A stretch of DNA of 64,000 nt from Gammaproteobacteria bacterium. GTDB lineage: Bacteria > Pseudomonadota > Gammaproteobacteria > GCA-001735895. Below are positions 53,582 to 62,316 of the stretch, in pieces (positions within the stretch are counted from its first letter, which is position 1; each line of letters begins with the position of its first letter). A program made the position numbers and the translations under genes. The notes beneath the pieces are model-generated. The model saw nothing but the letters and a program-made list of their open reading frames with translations. It made no database searches and was not told where the DNA came from. Location: NCBI GenBank assembly GCA_030066085.1, contig JASJCI010000028.1:1-64000 (forward strand), in the 5' to 3' direction.

Positions 53582-55219
53582 GTGCGCACCGGCGTCACCG
53601 ACGGCTGGGGCACAGACATTCAAAGGCGCCTCGGCGCCAGTCTCGAGCATCGCGGCAAGGCATTTACCACCGGTCTCGGCGTCACGCTGCTGATGCAAAG
53701 CAGCAGCGCAACGGCCTTGTTGACCGCGTCGTTCAGCGGCCAGGGACTTTTAACCGCGACAACCGCACTCGCGATCCTGCTCGGAGCCGATATCGGCACC
53801 ACGGTCGTGGCGCAGGTGCTGAGTTTCGACCTGAGCGCGCTGTCACCGGTACTGATTGCGCTCGGCGTCGCGCTGTTCAGTTACTCGAACGCGGGTCGCC
53901 GACGCGACCTCGGGCGCGTGCTGCTCGGCATCGGCCTGATGCTGCTGGCGCTCAAACTGATCGTGGCGGCCTCGCTGCCGATGCGCGAGTCCATCGTTAT
54001 CCAGCAAGTCTTCGCGGCGCTCGACAGCGACCTGATCCTGGCCGTGGTTTTCGCCGCGGCAATCGCCTGGGCCTCGCATTCGAGCCTCGCCACGGTACTG
54101 CTGGTGATGGCGCTGGCCAGCAGTGGTGCGATCGGCATGCCGGTGGCCTTCGCGTTTGTCCTCGGAGCCAATATCGGCGGCGCCCTGGTGCCGTGTATTG
54201 CCACGCTTGGCGCCAATCGCGACGCGCGCCTGCCCCCGCTCGGCAACCTGGTGTTTCGTACCGCCGGCGTTATTCTCGTGTTGCCGCTGATCGATCCCCT
54301 GGCGCGCCTGATCTCGCCACTCGAGATTGCCACCGCCCAGCAAATCGCCGGTTTCCACGTGCTGTTCAATATCCTGCTGGCGCTGGTCGCATTCCCGCTG
54401 ATCGACCGCGTGGTGGCCTTCTGCAGCCGATTGCTGCCGCCAGATCCGGAAACCGTTGCGCAACAGCAACCGCGACATCTCGATCGGTCCGCGTTCGAAA
54501 CCCCGCTGGCCGCGCTGGTCAATGCCGAGCGCGAGGTTCTGCGCATGGGCGAAATCGTCGAAACCATGCTGCGCAATGCATTCGGCGCGCTTGAACGCAA
54601 CGATTTCGAGCTGGCCCGCGAAAGCCGTGAACTCGACCACGTCGTCAACCGGTTTTACGACCTGATCAAACTCTACCTGACCGCGCTGGCGCGCGAACCG
54701 CTGGGAGAAGAAGAATCCCGGCGCCTGAACCAGATCCTGGCTTTCGCCACCGAACTCGAACATGTCGGCGATGTCGTCTCCGGCAACCTGATCGATAACA
54801 TTCTGCGCAAGAAGCTGCTGACCAAGGCCAGCCTGTCGGAATCCGATCGGGAAGCACTGGATGGCCTGTACCAACCGGTGCTGCAGGCCTTCCAGCTGTC
54901 CTTCTCGGTATTCACCAGCGGCGACGTGGCGATGGCACGGCAACTGCTCGCGCACAAGTACAAGTTCGTCAAGCGGGAACGTCGGGCGGTACAGGAGCAT
55001 CTCGAAAAAATCCGCCGTCAGTCGTCCTACGATTCACGCCTGAGCGCGCTGCAGCTCGACCTGCTGCGCGATCTCAAACGCATCAACTCGCACCTGAGCT
55101 CGGTGGCCTACCCAATCCTCGACCAGGCCGGCCATCTGCGCAGCCGACTGCGCGGCAAGAAATCCAAGCCGGTCCCGGAGCAGGTACTGCAGCCCGCCAA
55201 GGCTTCGCCCGGTACCTGA
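53582..55219 (+). CDS. Na/Pi-cotransporter family protein (NptA/PhoU-like C-terminus)
   Basis: At least 545 residues from GTG 53582. Two Na/Pi-cotransporter repeats (LLMQSSSATALLTASF and WASHSSLATVLLVMAL, each with the QSSS/SSLAT core) are followed by a PhoU-like helical domain (about 310-520). Similarity starts upstream: in-frame codons 53513-53581 encode a membrane helix (ILINLVGGVALLLWGLRLV), the usual first helix of this family. That stretch has no ATG, GTG or TTG; possible starts are ATT 53513 or CTG 53531. The substrate is probably phosphate with Na+; not tested. Confidence 0.85.
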   Translation: MRTGVTDGWGTDIQRRLGASLEHRGKAFTTGLGVTLLMQSSSATALLTASFSGQGLLTATTALAILLGADIGTTVVAQVLSFDLSALSPVLIALGVALFSYSNAGRRRDLGRVLLGIGLMLLALKLIVAASLPMRESIVIQQVFAALDSDLILAVVFAAAIAWASHSSLATVLLVMALASSGAIGMPVAFAFVLGANIGGALVPCIATLGANRDARLPPLGNLVFRTAGVILVLPLIDPLARLISPLEIATAQQIAGFHVLFNILLALVAFPLIDRVVAFCSRLLPPDPETVAQQQPRHLDRSAFETPLAALVNAEREVLRMGEIVETMLRNAFGALERNDFELARESRELDHVVNRFYDLIKLYLTALAREPLGEEESRRLNQILAFATELEHVGDVVSGNLIDNILRKKLLTKASLSESDREALDGLYQPVLQAFQLSFSVFTSGDVAMARQLLAHKYKFVKRERRAVQEHLEKIRRQSSYDSRLSALQLDLLRDLKRINSHLSSVAYPILDQAGHLRSRLRGKKSKPVPEQVLQPAKASPGT

Positions 55220-55265
55220 CGCCAGGACGCGTTATACTGCGCCCACCTGTTTACGCGAGAACAAC

Positions 55266-55736
55266 ATGCTACTCGAAGGATCCTGTCACTGCGGCCGGGT
55301 CGGATTTCGGGTCGAATCGCCCCATCCGTATCCGTACAACCTGTGTTACTGCTCGATTTGCCGCAAGACCGCCGGGGGCGGCGGCTTCGCGATCAACCTC
55401 GGCGCCGAGTTCGCGACGCTCGAAGTCGACGGCGAGGATGCGATAGCCCGCTACCAGGCCGAGACCGACGGCAAGCCTAACCTGTCTGTGCGGCACTTTT
55501 GCCGCCATTGCGGCAGCGCTCTGTGGATTCACGACGAACGCTGGCCCGAACTGGTTCATCCCTACGCATCGGCGATCGATACCCCGCTGCCGCGGCCGCC
55601 CGAACGCACCCACCTGATGCTCGGGAGCAAGGCCGACTGGGTGGAACCCGCAGCAGGCCCGGACGATCGCCTGCACGACGAGTATCCCGACGAAAGCCTG
55701 GCCGAGTGGCATCGCCGACTCGGCCTCGTGCGCTGA
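55266..55736 (+). CDS. GFA/CENP-V-type zinc protein (glutathione-dependent formaldehyde-activating enzyme-like)
   Basis: 156 residues. Zinc-ligand cysteines are arranged as CHCGRV, CYCSICRKT and FCRHCGSAL, the GFA fold. Most members have unknown activity; a few bind S-hydroxymethyl glutathione. A TATACT box lies at 55233-55238. It is followed by an acetyltransferase gene. Confidence 0.88.
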   Translation: MLLEGSCHCGRVGFRVESPHPYPYNLCYCSICRKTAGGGGFAINLGAEFATLEVDGEDAIARYQAETDGKPNLSVRHFCRHCGSALWIHDERWPELVHPYASAIDTPLPRPPERTHLMLGSKADWVEPAAGPDDRLHDEYPDESLAEWHRRLGLVR

Positions 55737-55759
55737 CCGGCGGCAACATCGACCCGCCG

Positions 55760-56230
55760 ATGCCGGCAACCCGGACCGATCCGCCAATCAGCCTGCGCCC
55801 GAGCGAGGCAGACGAACTCGCGGGATTTGCGCGGCTGGAACAGGATGGCGACACGTCTCCCCATATCCTGCCGACCACGCTGCAGCAGCATCGGGTGCAG
55901 TTCGCGCGCGACGACATCCTCTACCTCACGATCGAGCGGGGCGGGACGACCTGTGGCTATTTTATCCTCGCGCTCGAAGCCGACGGTCACAGCGTCGAGT
56001 TTCGCCGCATCGTCGTTACGCCGCGCGGCGCCGGCATCGGCCAGCGCGCAATACCGGCAATGGAGGCCTGGTGCCGCGATCGACTCGGCCGTCGGCGCAT
56101 CTGGCTGGATGTATTCGACAGTAATCCCCGCGGTCGGCACGTCTACGAGAAACTCGGCTACCGGCGTTTCGATGAAGCGGCGTACGATCACCGCAGGCTG
56201 TATTTCTACCACAAGGAACTGGTGACCTGA
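55760..56230 (+). CDS. GNAT-family N-acetyltransferase
   Basis: 156 residues. The acetyl-CoA loop reads RRIVVTPRGAGIGQRAI, followed by LDVFDSNPRGRHVYEKLGY, typical of GNAT enzymes that act on small molecules or protein ends. The substrate is unknown. ATG at 55760 lies 23 bases after the GFA gene; the longer frame runs inside it. Convergent with murU. Confidence 0.85.
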   Translation: MPATRTDPPISLRPSEADELAGFARLEQDGDTSPHILPTTLQQHRVQFARDDILYLTIERGGTTCGYFILALEADGHSVEFRRIVVTPRGAGIGQRAIPAMEAWCRDRLGRRRIWLDVFDSNPRGRHVYEKLGYRRFDEAAYDHRRLYFYHKELVT

Positions 56231-56289
56231 TCCACCTCGGCCGGGGGCTGCCAGCGAGTCTCGCGTCGTCGGCCGCGATCGATTCCCGG

Positions 56290-56946
56290 TCAGTGATCGC
56301 GGCCGGCAGCATTCAGCGCTGCCAGGCGCTCGGGCGTGCCGACATCGCTCCAGTCGCCGGTAAACAGTTCGCCGCCGAGTTCGCCGCGCTCGGCGGCCGC
56401 GCGCAGCAGCGGCGCGAGGGCTTTTTTGCCGGGCTCGAGCTCGGCAAAAAACGCGCGCGTGTAGGCACCGATGCCGCTGAAGGTGTAGCGCGGGTCGCCG
56501 TCGTTTTGCACGCGCGATCCCGCGAGCCCGAAATCGCCGCCGCTGTTGTGGGCCGGGTTTTCCACCAATACCAGGTAAGCCGGATCACGCGTACTTCGCA
56601 GGCGCGAAAAATCGTAGCTGGTCAGGATATCGGCGTTGACGACGACAAATCGCTCGCCCAGCAGGTCGAGCGCCTGGCGGATACCGCCGGCGGTTTCGAG
56701 TGCCTCGGGTTCCTCGCTGTACTCGATGCTCGCGCCATAGGCCGCGCCGTCGCCGAGGAATTCCCGGATCCGCTCACCGTGCCAGCTGAGATTGACGACG
56801 AGCCGGGTAAAACCGGCGGTCACCAGCGCCTCGACGTGGTGCTGGATCAGCGGTTTACCGCGTACCACGAGCAGAGGCTTGGGCGTGTGATCGGTCAGCG
56901 GGCGCATGCGTTCGCCGCGACCGGCGGCCAGGATCATGGCCTTCAT
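56290..56946 (-). CDS. murU: N-acetylmuramate alpha-1-phosphate uridylyltransferase
   Basis: 218 residues. The nucleotidyltransferase signature MILAAGRGERMRPLTDHTPKP is at the N-terminus. With AmgK upstream it makes UDP-MurNAc directly from recycled MurNAc, bypassing de novo synthesis and fosfomycin-sensitive MurA. It overlaps amgK by four bases; the amgK-murU pair is the standard order. Confidence 0.92.
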   Translation of the reverse strand: MKAMILAAGRGERMRPLTDHTPKPLLVVRGKPLIQHHVEALVTAGFTRLVVNLSWHGERIREFLGDGAAYGASIEYSEEPEALETAGGIRQALDLLGERFVVVNADILTSYDFSRLRSTRDPAYLVLVENPAHNSGGDFGLAGSRVQNDGDPRYTFSGIGAYTRAFFAELEPGKKALAPLLRAAAERGELGGELFTGDWSDVGTPERLAALNAAGRDH

Positions 56947-57929
56947 GCGTCTGCCTGCGCCGCGGCGCGCGCGACCAGGTCGAGCTCGTCGATCAGCCCG
57001 GCCAGTTCCGCCATTGCGGGCCTGGCGGCACAGGCTGCGCAGATGTACTCCAGCGTGCGCGGAATGTCGCGGGTATAGCGCTCCTTGCCGTCACGGATAC
57101 GCAGGCGCGAAAATATTCCGGCGATCTTGAGATGACGCTGCAGACCCATCAGGTCGAACCACTCGACGAAAACGTCGACGTCGACGTCGACCAGCCCCGC
57201 CGCCCGCACGCGCGCGTGGTAAGCGCGCACCAGCGCATCGATCCGCGCCGGTGGCCAGGCGACGTAAACATCGCGCAGCAGCGATACCAGGTCGTAGGTC
57301 ACCGGGCCGTACATCGCGTCCTGGAAATCGAGAATCCCGGGATTGCCCTGCGCGGTCACCATCAGGTTGCGCGAATGATAGTCGCGGTGCACGAAAACCC
57401 GCGGCTGCGCCAGCGCGCTGTCGACCAGGATTTGCTTGATCCGACGCCAGCACGACTCGTCCAGCGCCAGGCCCAGCGCGCGCTCGATGAACCAGTCACG
57501 GAACAGGTCCATCTCCCGTTCGAGAAAGGCGGCATCATAGGGCGGCAGCGCGCGTGCATCGATAGCGACCTGCATCTGCAGCAGGGCGTCCAGGGCATCA
57601 GCGTAAAGCGGATCGAATGAATCCGCATCCAGGCGGGACAGGTAATCGTTACTACCGAAGTCGGTCAGCAGCAAAAAGCCCTGCTCGAGGTCCTGCGCGA
57701 GAACTTCCGGCGCGCCGAGACCGGCGCCGCGCAACAGCCCGGCGATGTCGACGAACGGCCGGCAGTCCTCGTGCTCGGTCGGCGCATCCATGACAATCAG
57801 GCTGACGTCATCCTGCCGCAGACGCAGGTAGCTGCGGAAACTGGCGTCGGCCGAAGCCGGCGCCAGGTCGAATTCCCGGTATCCGAGTTGCGCCAGCCAT
57901 TGCCGCAGGGCTGCCCTTCGATCGCTCAT
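56943..57929 (-). CDS. amgK: Anomeric N-acetylmuramate/N-acetylglucosamine kinase
   Basis: 328 residues of the aminoglycoside phosphotransferase fold. Catalytic loop VFVHRDYHSRNLMV and metal motif ILDFQDAMYGP. AmgK phosphorylates the anomeric position of MurNAc or GlcNAc. The start at 57929 (MSDRRAALRQWL) is preferred over an ATG eight codons upstream. It is divergent from mazG across a 116-base gap without other features. Confidence 0.92.
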   Translation of the reverse strand: MSDRRAALRQWLAQLGYREFDLAPASADASFRSYLRLRQDDVSLIVMDAPTEHEDCRPFVDIAGLLRGAGLGAPEVLAQDLEQGFLLLTDFGSNDYLSRLDADSFDPLYADALDALLQMQVAIDARALPPYDAAFLEREMDLFRDWFIERALGLALDESCWRRIKQILVDSALAQPRVFVHRDYHSRNLMVTAQGNPGILDFQDAMYGPVTYDLVSLLRDVYVAWPPARIDALVRAYHARVRAAGLVDVDVDVFVEWFDLMGLQRHLKIAGIFSRLRIRDGKERYTRDIPRTLEYICAACAARPAMAELAGLIDELDLVARAAAQADA

Positions 57930-58045
57930 GCCTGTTGATCCGCCACGCCACACGCAGCCGGAAGCGCCAATCGTCTCCCCGAGGCTGCGGTTCGTCTAAA
58001 AGGCCGGTATTATCCGTTTTTTGACCAGTCCATGCCATAAATCCG

Positions 58046-58843
58046 ATGTCCGCGATCGAAAACCTGCTGCAGGTCATGCGTGACCTGCGCCACCCGGAAA
58101 CCGGCTGTCCCTGGGACATCCGCCAGACCAGCGCGTCGATTGCGCCCTATACGCTCGACGAAACCCACGAGCTGATCGACGCGATCGAACGCGACGACAC
58201 CGACAACCTCAGGGAAGAACTCGGCGACCTGCTGTTCAATATCGTTTTCCATGCGCGTATCGCCGAGGAGCAGGGCCAGTTCGACTTCGACGACGTGGCG
58301 CGCGGTATCGCCGACAAGATGCTGCGCCGCCATCCGCACGTGTTCGGCGACGAGCGCAATCGACCGACCGACGAGGCCGAACTGTCGCGGCGCTGGCAGG
58401 CGTTCAAGGACGCGGAAAAAGAGTCCGCCGGCAAAGACAGCTCCGCACAGGCGCAGACCGATCTCGAGGGGTCGCTGAACTCGCCGCTGTACCAGGCCAA
58501 GAAACTGCAGAAAGACGCGGCACGCGAGGGTTTCGACTGGCCGGACATCAGGCCGGTGTTCGACAAGCTCGAGGAAGAACTGCACGAGCTGCGGCAGGCA
58601 TTCGACGAGGGTGACGCCGAGGCGATCACCGACGAACTCGGTGACCTGCTGTTCGTCTGCGTCAATGTCGCGCGCCACGCGAAGGTCAACCCCGAGATCG
58701 CACTGCGCCGGACCAACCGCAAGTTTGCCCGGCGCTATGCCTACGTGCAGGCGCAAATGGCAGCCGCCGGTATCCCGATGGAGCAGTCGAGACTGGACGC
58801 CATGGAAACCTTTTGGCAGCAGGCCAAGCAGGCCGTGGATTGA
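58046..58843 (+). CDS. mazG: Nucleoside triphosphate pyrophosphohydrolase MazG
   Basis: 265 residues with two MazG domains. The N-terminal one has RHPETGCPWD and ELGDLLFNIVFHARIAEE, and the C-terminal one EELHELRQAF and DELGDLLFVCVNVARH (ExxE-12-ExxD metal pattern). It hydrolyses NTPs and dNTPs to monophosphates. The TetR gene follows four bases after its stop. Confidence 0.96.
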   Translation: MSAIENLLQVMRDLRHPETGCPWDIRQTSASIAPYTLDETHELIDAIERDDTDNLREELGDLLFNIVFHARIAEEQGQFDFDDVARGIADKMLRRHPHVFGDERNRPTDEAELSRRWQAFKDAEKESAGKDSSAQAQTDLEGSLNSPLYQAKKLQKDAAREGFDWPDIRPVFDKLEEELHELRQAFDEGDAEAITDELGDLLFVCVNVARHAKVNPEIALRRTNRKFARRYAYVQAQMAAAGIPMEQSRLDAMETFWQQAKQAVD

Positions 58844-58847
58844 AGCC

Positions 58848-59432
58848 GTGACCCGCAGCAGGCTCGCCACCGAACAGCGCCTGATCGATGCGGTCGGCCG
58901 CCTGCTGCTCGAGCAGGGTTACCCGGCGGTCGGCATCAACGCGATCGCGCGCGAGGCCGGCTGTGACAAGGTCCTGATCTACCGCTACTTCGGCGGACTC
59001 GACGAACTGCTGCTGGCCTTCGCCGCCACCACCGAACTGTGGTGGAATATCGACGAAATCATCACCGAAAGCGCCGCCGACTGCGCCGATGTTGCGCTCG
59101 CCGACTATCTCAACACGCTGCTGGACCGCTATGTCGCCGCACTCGAGGCGCGCCCCCTCGCGCTCGAAATAATGGCCTGGGAAATGTCGGCGCAAAACAG
59201 CCTGACCGACGCGCTGGCGCGCACCCGCAGCGAACGGGGCATGGCGCTGGTGCGCCGTATCCGCGAGTACTACGCGCAACCGAATATCGATATCGGCGGT
59301 ATCCTTGGCGTATTCGGTGCCGCGATCAACTACCTCGTCATCCGCACGCGCAAGCGCTCGCAGCAGTACAAAACCGAGGAATGGTGGCGGCTGCAACAGA
59401 CGATCGCCGGCCTGCTGCGTGCGCATGCCTGA
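58848..59432 (+). CDS. TetR-family transcriptional regulator
   Basis: 194 residues. An N-terminal helix-turn-helix (INAIAREAGCDKVLIYRYFGG, about 31-51) and a variable ligand domain. GTG at 58848 sits four bases after mazG, so it is likely cotranscribed with mazG and the HExxH gene downstream. No operator could be identified. Confidence 0.88.
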   Translation: MTRSRLATEQRLIDAVGRLLLEQGYPAVGINAIAREAGCDKVLIYRYFGGLDELLLAFAATTELWWNIDEIITESAADCADVALADYLNTLLDRYVAALEARPLALEIMAWEMSAQNSLTDALARTRSERGMALVRRIREYYAQPNIDIGGILGVFGAAINYLVIRTRKRSQQYKTEEWWRLQQTIAGLLRAHA

Positions 59433-59931
59433 AGCAGGCGCAGTCCTGCGACTCGACGATGACGACACCGGCGAGGTCGGCCGGCTGCTCGCGCGCTTCG
59501 GCCTGCAGCTCGAAATCTGCGCTTCGCGCAGCCCCATTCCCGGCAGCTTCTGGGGCGGTGAAGAGGCCGGGCTGCGCGCCAACCGGCTGTACGCGCGCCG
59601 CGATACCCCGCTGCACTCGATCCTGCACGAAGCCTGCCACTACATCTGCGCGGATCCCGCGAGCCGCGCGACCCTCGATACCGATGCCGGCAGCGACGAT
59701 CTCGAGGAGTGCGCGGTCTGCTACCTGCAGATCCTGCTCGCGGATGCGCTCGCGGGCCTCGGCCGCGCGCGCATGCTGGCCGACATGGACCGCTGGGGCT
59801 ACAGTTTTCGCCTCGGCTCCGCGGCCGCCTGGTTTGCGCAGGATGCCGAGGATGCCCGCGCCTGGCTCGCGCGGCACGGCCTGATCGACGCCGACGGCGA
59901 ACCGACCTTCCGCCTGCGTCCCGGCGCCTGA
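59425..59931 (+). CDS. Conserved hypothetical protein with HExxH metalloprotease-like motif
   Basis: 168 residues, no signal peptide or membrane segment. Residues 65-75 read SILHEACHYIC, so HEACH (68-72) fits the zinc motif HExxH. A third acidic ligand could be E94 or E95 in DDLEECAVCYLQ. I do not recognise a named family. It overlaps the TetR gene by eight bases and follows mazG. Enzymatic activity is possible, but inferred only from the motif. Confidence 0.7.
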   Translation: MPEAGAVLRLDDDDTGEVGRLLARFGLQLEICASRSPIPGSFWGGEEAGLRANRLYARRDTPLHSILHEACHYICADPASRATLDTDAGSDDLEECAVCYLQILLADALAGLGRARMLADMDRWGYSFRLGSAAAWFAQDAEDARAWLARHGLIDADGEPTFRLRPGA

Positions 59932-59971
59932 ACCCGGCTGCCGCGGCGCTTCCGCACGGGCTATTTTCCGC

Positions 59972-59998
59972 TAAAGATCCGCCCGTATCGACCGATAT
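59972..59998 (+). promoter_or_regulatory. Sigma-28 (FliA) promoter of the pomAB operon
   Basis: TAAAGATC (59972-59979), exactly 11 bases, then ACCGATAT (59991-59998). This matches the flagellar consensus TAAAGTTT-N11-GCCGATAA at 6 of 8 positions in both boxes. The motor gene pomA starts 74 bases downstream. The 140-base gap (59932-60071) has no other feature. Confidence 0.7.
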
Positions 59999-60071
59999 AG
60001 CTGCTGTCAGCGTAACTTCGGCTGCGCTGTACCCGGTTTATCCGCACAACGATGGCAGGCAGGAGCAAAGG

Positions 60072-60827
60072 GTGGATATCGCAACACTGGTAGGATTTTT
60101 ACTGGCGTACATTATTATCGGCGCGGCTATCGCGCTCGGCGGTCCGTTCAATATCTTCGTCAATGCACCGTCGATGCTGGTCGTTATCGGTGGTACCTTC
60201 GCGGTCACCCTGATGCGCATCACGCTGGCTAATTTCCTCGGTTCTTTCAAGATTGCGCTCAAGGGCTTTTTTTACAAGCTGGACACCCCGCAGAACCTGA
60301 TCGACGAATCGGTCGAACTGGCCAACATCGCGCGCAAGGAAGGTATCCTCGCACTCGAAGGCCGCGACATCAGCAACGGCTTTCTCGAGCGCGGCATCAG
60401 CCTGTGTATCGACGGCCATGCACCCGACGTGGTCAAGAACCTGCTGGCCAAGGACATCAACATGTCGATCGAACGCCATACCCTCGGCGCCGACATGTTC
60501 AAGGCAATGGCCACCTATGCGCCGGCGATGGGCATGATCGGCACCCTGATCGGCCTGGTGCAGATGCTGTCCAACATGTCGGACCCGGCCGCGATCGGCC
60601 CGGCGATGGCGGTAGCCCTGCTGACCACCCTGTACGGCGCGATCATCGCCAACGCCTTTGCCTCGCCGCTGGCGGAAAAGCTGATCCTGATCAGCGGCTA
60701 CGAAAAACTCAACAAGGACCTTATCCTCGAATCGATCGGCGGTATCCAGGAAGGCACCAACCCGCGGGTACTCAAGCAGTTGCTCAATGCCTACCTGCCG
60801 GAATCCAAGCGCCAGGAAGACGAGTAG
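60072..60827 (+). CDS. pomA: Flagellar motor stator protein PomA (MotA family, Na+ type)
   Basis: 251 residues, four membrane helices. The length (about 250) and N-terminus MDIATLVGFLLAYIIIGAAI fit PomA of Na+ motors rather than H+ MotA (about 295). Conserved stretches are MLVVIGGTFAVTLMR and ATYAPAMGMIGTLIGLVQML. GTG at 60072 follows an AGGAG ribosome site (60061-60065). First gene of a four-gene operon. Confidence 0.93.
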   Translation: MDIATLVGFLLAYIIIGAAIALGGPFNIFVNAPSMLVVIGGTFAVTLMRITLANFLGSFKIALKGFFYKLDTPQNLIDESVELANIARKEGILALEGRDISNGFLERGISLCIDGHAPDVVKNLLAKDINMSIERHTLGADMFKAMATYAPAMGMIGTLIGLVQMLSNMSDPAAIGPAMAVALLTTLYGAIIANAFASPLAEKLILISGYEKLNKDLILESIGGIQEGTNPRVLKQLLNAYLPESKRQEDE

Positions 60828-60830
60828 AAC

Positions 60831-61742
60831 ATGAGCGAGGAATGCAACTGCCCTCCCTGCGAAGAAGGCCTGCCACCCTGGCTCGCGACCTTCGCCGACA
60901 TGATGGCGCTACTGATGTGCTTCTTCGTGCTGCTGCTGTCGTTCGCGGAGATGGACGTACTCAAGTTCAAGCAGGTTGCCGGCGCGCTCAAACTCGCCTT
61001 TGGCGTACAGCGTATCGTCAAGGCTACCGAGATTCCGAAAGGCACCAGCGTAATTGCCAAGCAATACAGCCCGGGCAAGCCCACCGAGGTAACGCCACTC
61101 GAAATCATGCGCGAGAAGACTACCGACGATACCAAGACCAACCTCGACTATACCGACTCGACCTCGCGTAACGACGGCGGCATGGGCGAGGCCGAGGCCG
61201 AGATCATCGCGCAGCAAAAGGCCGAGCGCGAAGCCCGGGCCCAGGCCGAAGAACTGCAGGACGAACTGGCGACGGCAATCAGCGAAGGCCTGATCGAGGT
61301 CGACGCATTCGCCGACCGCGTGCTGATCCGAATCCGTGAACGCGGCTCCTTCGGTTCCGGCCGCGCCGAGCTGAAGAACGAATTCCTGCCGATCCTGAAG
61401 ATGATCGCCGACGTGCTCAACAAGCGTGATGGCCATTTCGTGATTTCCGGGCATACGGATGACATCCCGATCGAAACAAAACGCTTTCGCTCCAACTGGG
61501 ACTTGTCCTCGGCGCGTGCCGCCAGCGTGGTGCACTTCTTCATCCAGGAAGGCGATATCGATCCGGAGCGCATGGAAATACGCGCCCTGTCCGACAACGA
61601 ACCCATCGTGCCGAATGACAGCTGGGAAAATCGCGCGCAGAACCGGCGCGTCGAAATCAGCGTGCTGCACGGCAATCGCCACGCCATCGACGTGCCGTCG
61701 CCCGCGGACAACGTCGACTTCGTCGAACAGCCGGACGGTTAG
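60831..61742 (+). CDS. pomB: Flagellar motor stator protein PomB (MotB family)
   Basis: 303 residues. N-terminal membrane helix with the ion-binding D23 (ATFADMMALLMCFFVLLLSF) and FAEMDVLKFKQVAGALK, close to Vibrio PomB. The C-terminal OmpA-like peptidoglycan-binding domain has ISGHTDDIPIETKRF and SNWDLSSARAASVV. It anchors the stator to murein and couples Na+ flow to rotation. Confidence 0.94.
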   Translation: MSEECNCPPCEEGLPPWLATFADMMALLMCFFVLLLSFAEMDVLKFKQVAGALKLAFGVQRIVKATEIPKGTSVIAKQYSPGKPTEVTPLEIMREKTTDDTKTNLDYTDSTSRNDGGMGEAEAEIIAQQKAEREARAQAEELQDELATAISEGLIEVDAFADRVLIRIRERGSFGSGRAELKNEFLPILKMIADVLNKRDGHFVISGHTDDIPIETKRFRSNWDLSSARAASVVHFFIQEGDIDPERMEIRALSDNEPIVPNDSWENRAQNRRVEISVLHGNRHAIDVPSPADNVDFVEQPDG

Positions 61743-61745
61743 GGT

Positions 61746-62309
61746 ATGACCAGCGAACGCCGGCGGTTTTTCCGTATCGACGACGAGGTTATGCTCGGCT
61801 ACGAGGTCATCGAACAGGCCGGCGTGGACGCGCGCCTGGACGACTTCTGGCAAAACGAGCACGCCTTTTCGATCCGCAACAACTACAACTTCCAGATCGA
61901 GCAGCAGATCGCGGACTTCAACAAGATCGAGAAAAAAATGCCCGAGCTGGCGCGCTACCTGTCGGTCATGCAGGCGCAGATCGACCTCATCACCGAGCGC
62001 CTGGTCGAAGACGAGCAGGACGCGGCGTTGAAACGTTACGACGCCAACCTCAGTGCACAGGGCATTTCGTTCAGCGATCAAATCTCACCGCCCGTGGAAG
62101 CGCTGGTCGAAGTCAATCTCAAGCTATTGCCCTCCGGACTCAGGCTTGTCATCATTGCGCGGGTAATCAAGGTCGAAGATCAGCCGGAACCCGGTCACTA
62201 CCGGGTTTCGCTGGATTTCGAGTACGTGCATGAAGCCGATCGGGAAATCCTGATCAAACACGTCCACGGCAAACAGATGGAATCACTGAGCAGCGCGCAG
62301 GATTTTTAG
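61746..62309 (+). CDS. PilZ-domain protein with helical insertion
   Basis: 187 residues. The c-di-GMP motif RxxxR is R6-R7-F-F-R10 and the second motif NxSxxG is N101-L-S-A-Q-G106. They are separated by about 90 mainly helical residues (about 25-95, IEQQIADFNKIEKKMPELAR), unlike standard PilZ with about 30. This resembles atypical PilZ proteins that oligomerise by a helix. Location three bases after pomB suggests c-di-GMP control of the motor. Confidence 0.82.
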   Translation: MTSERRRFFRIDDEVMLGYEVIEQAGVDARLDDFWQNEHAFSIRNNYNFQIEQQIADFNKIEKKMPELARYLSVMQAQIDLITERLVEDEQDAALKRYDANLSAQGISFSDQISPPVEALVEVNLKLLPSGLRLVIIARVIKVEDQPEPGHYRVSLDFEYVHEADREILIKHVHGKQMESLSSAQDF

Positions 62310-62316
62310 GGCGACA

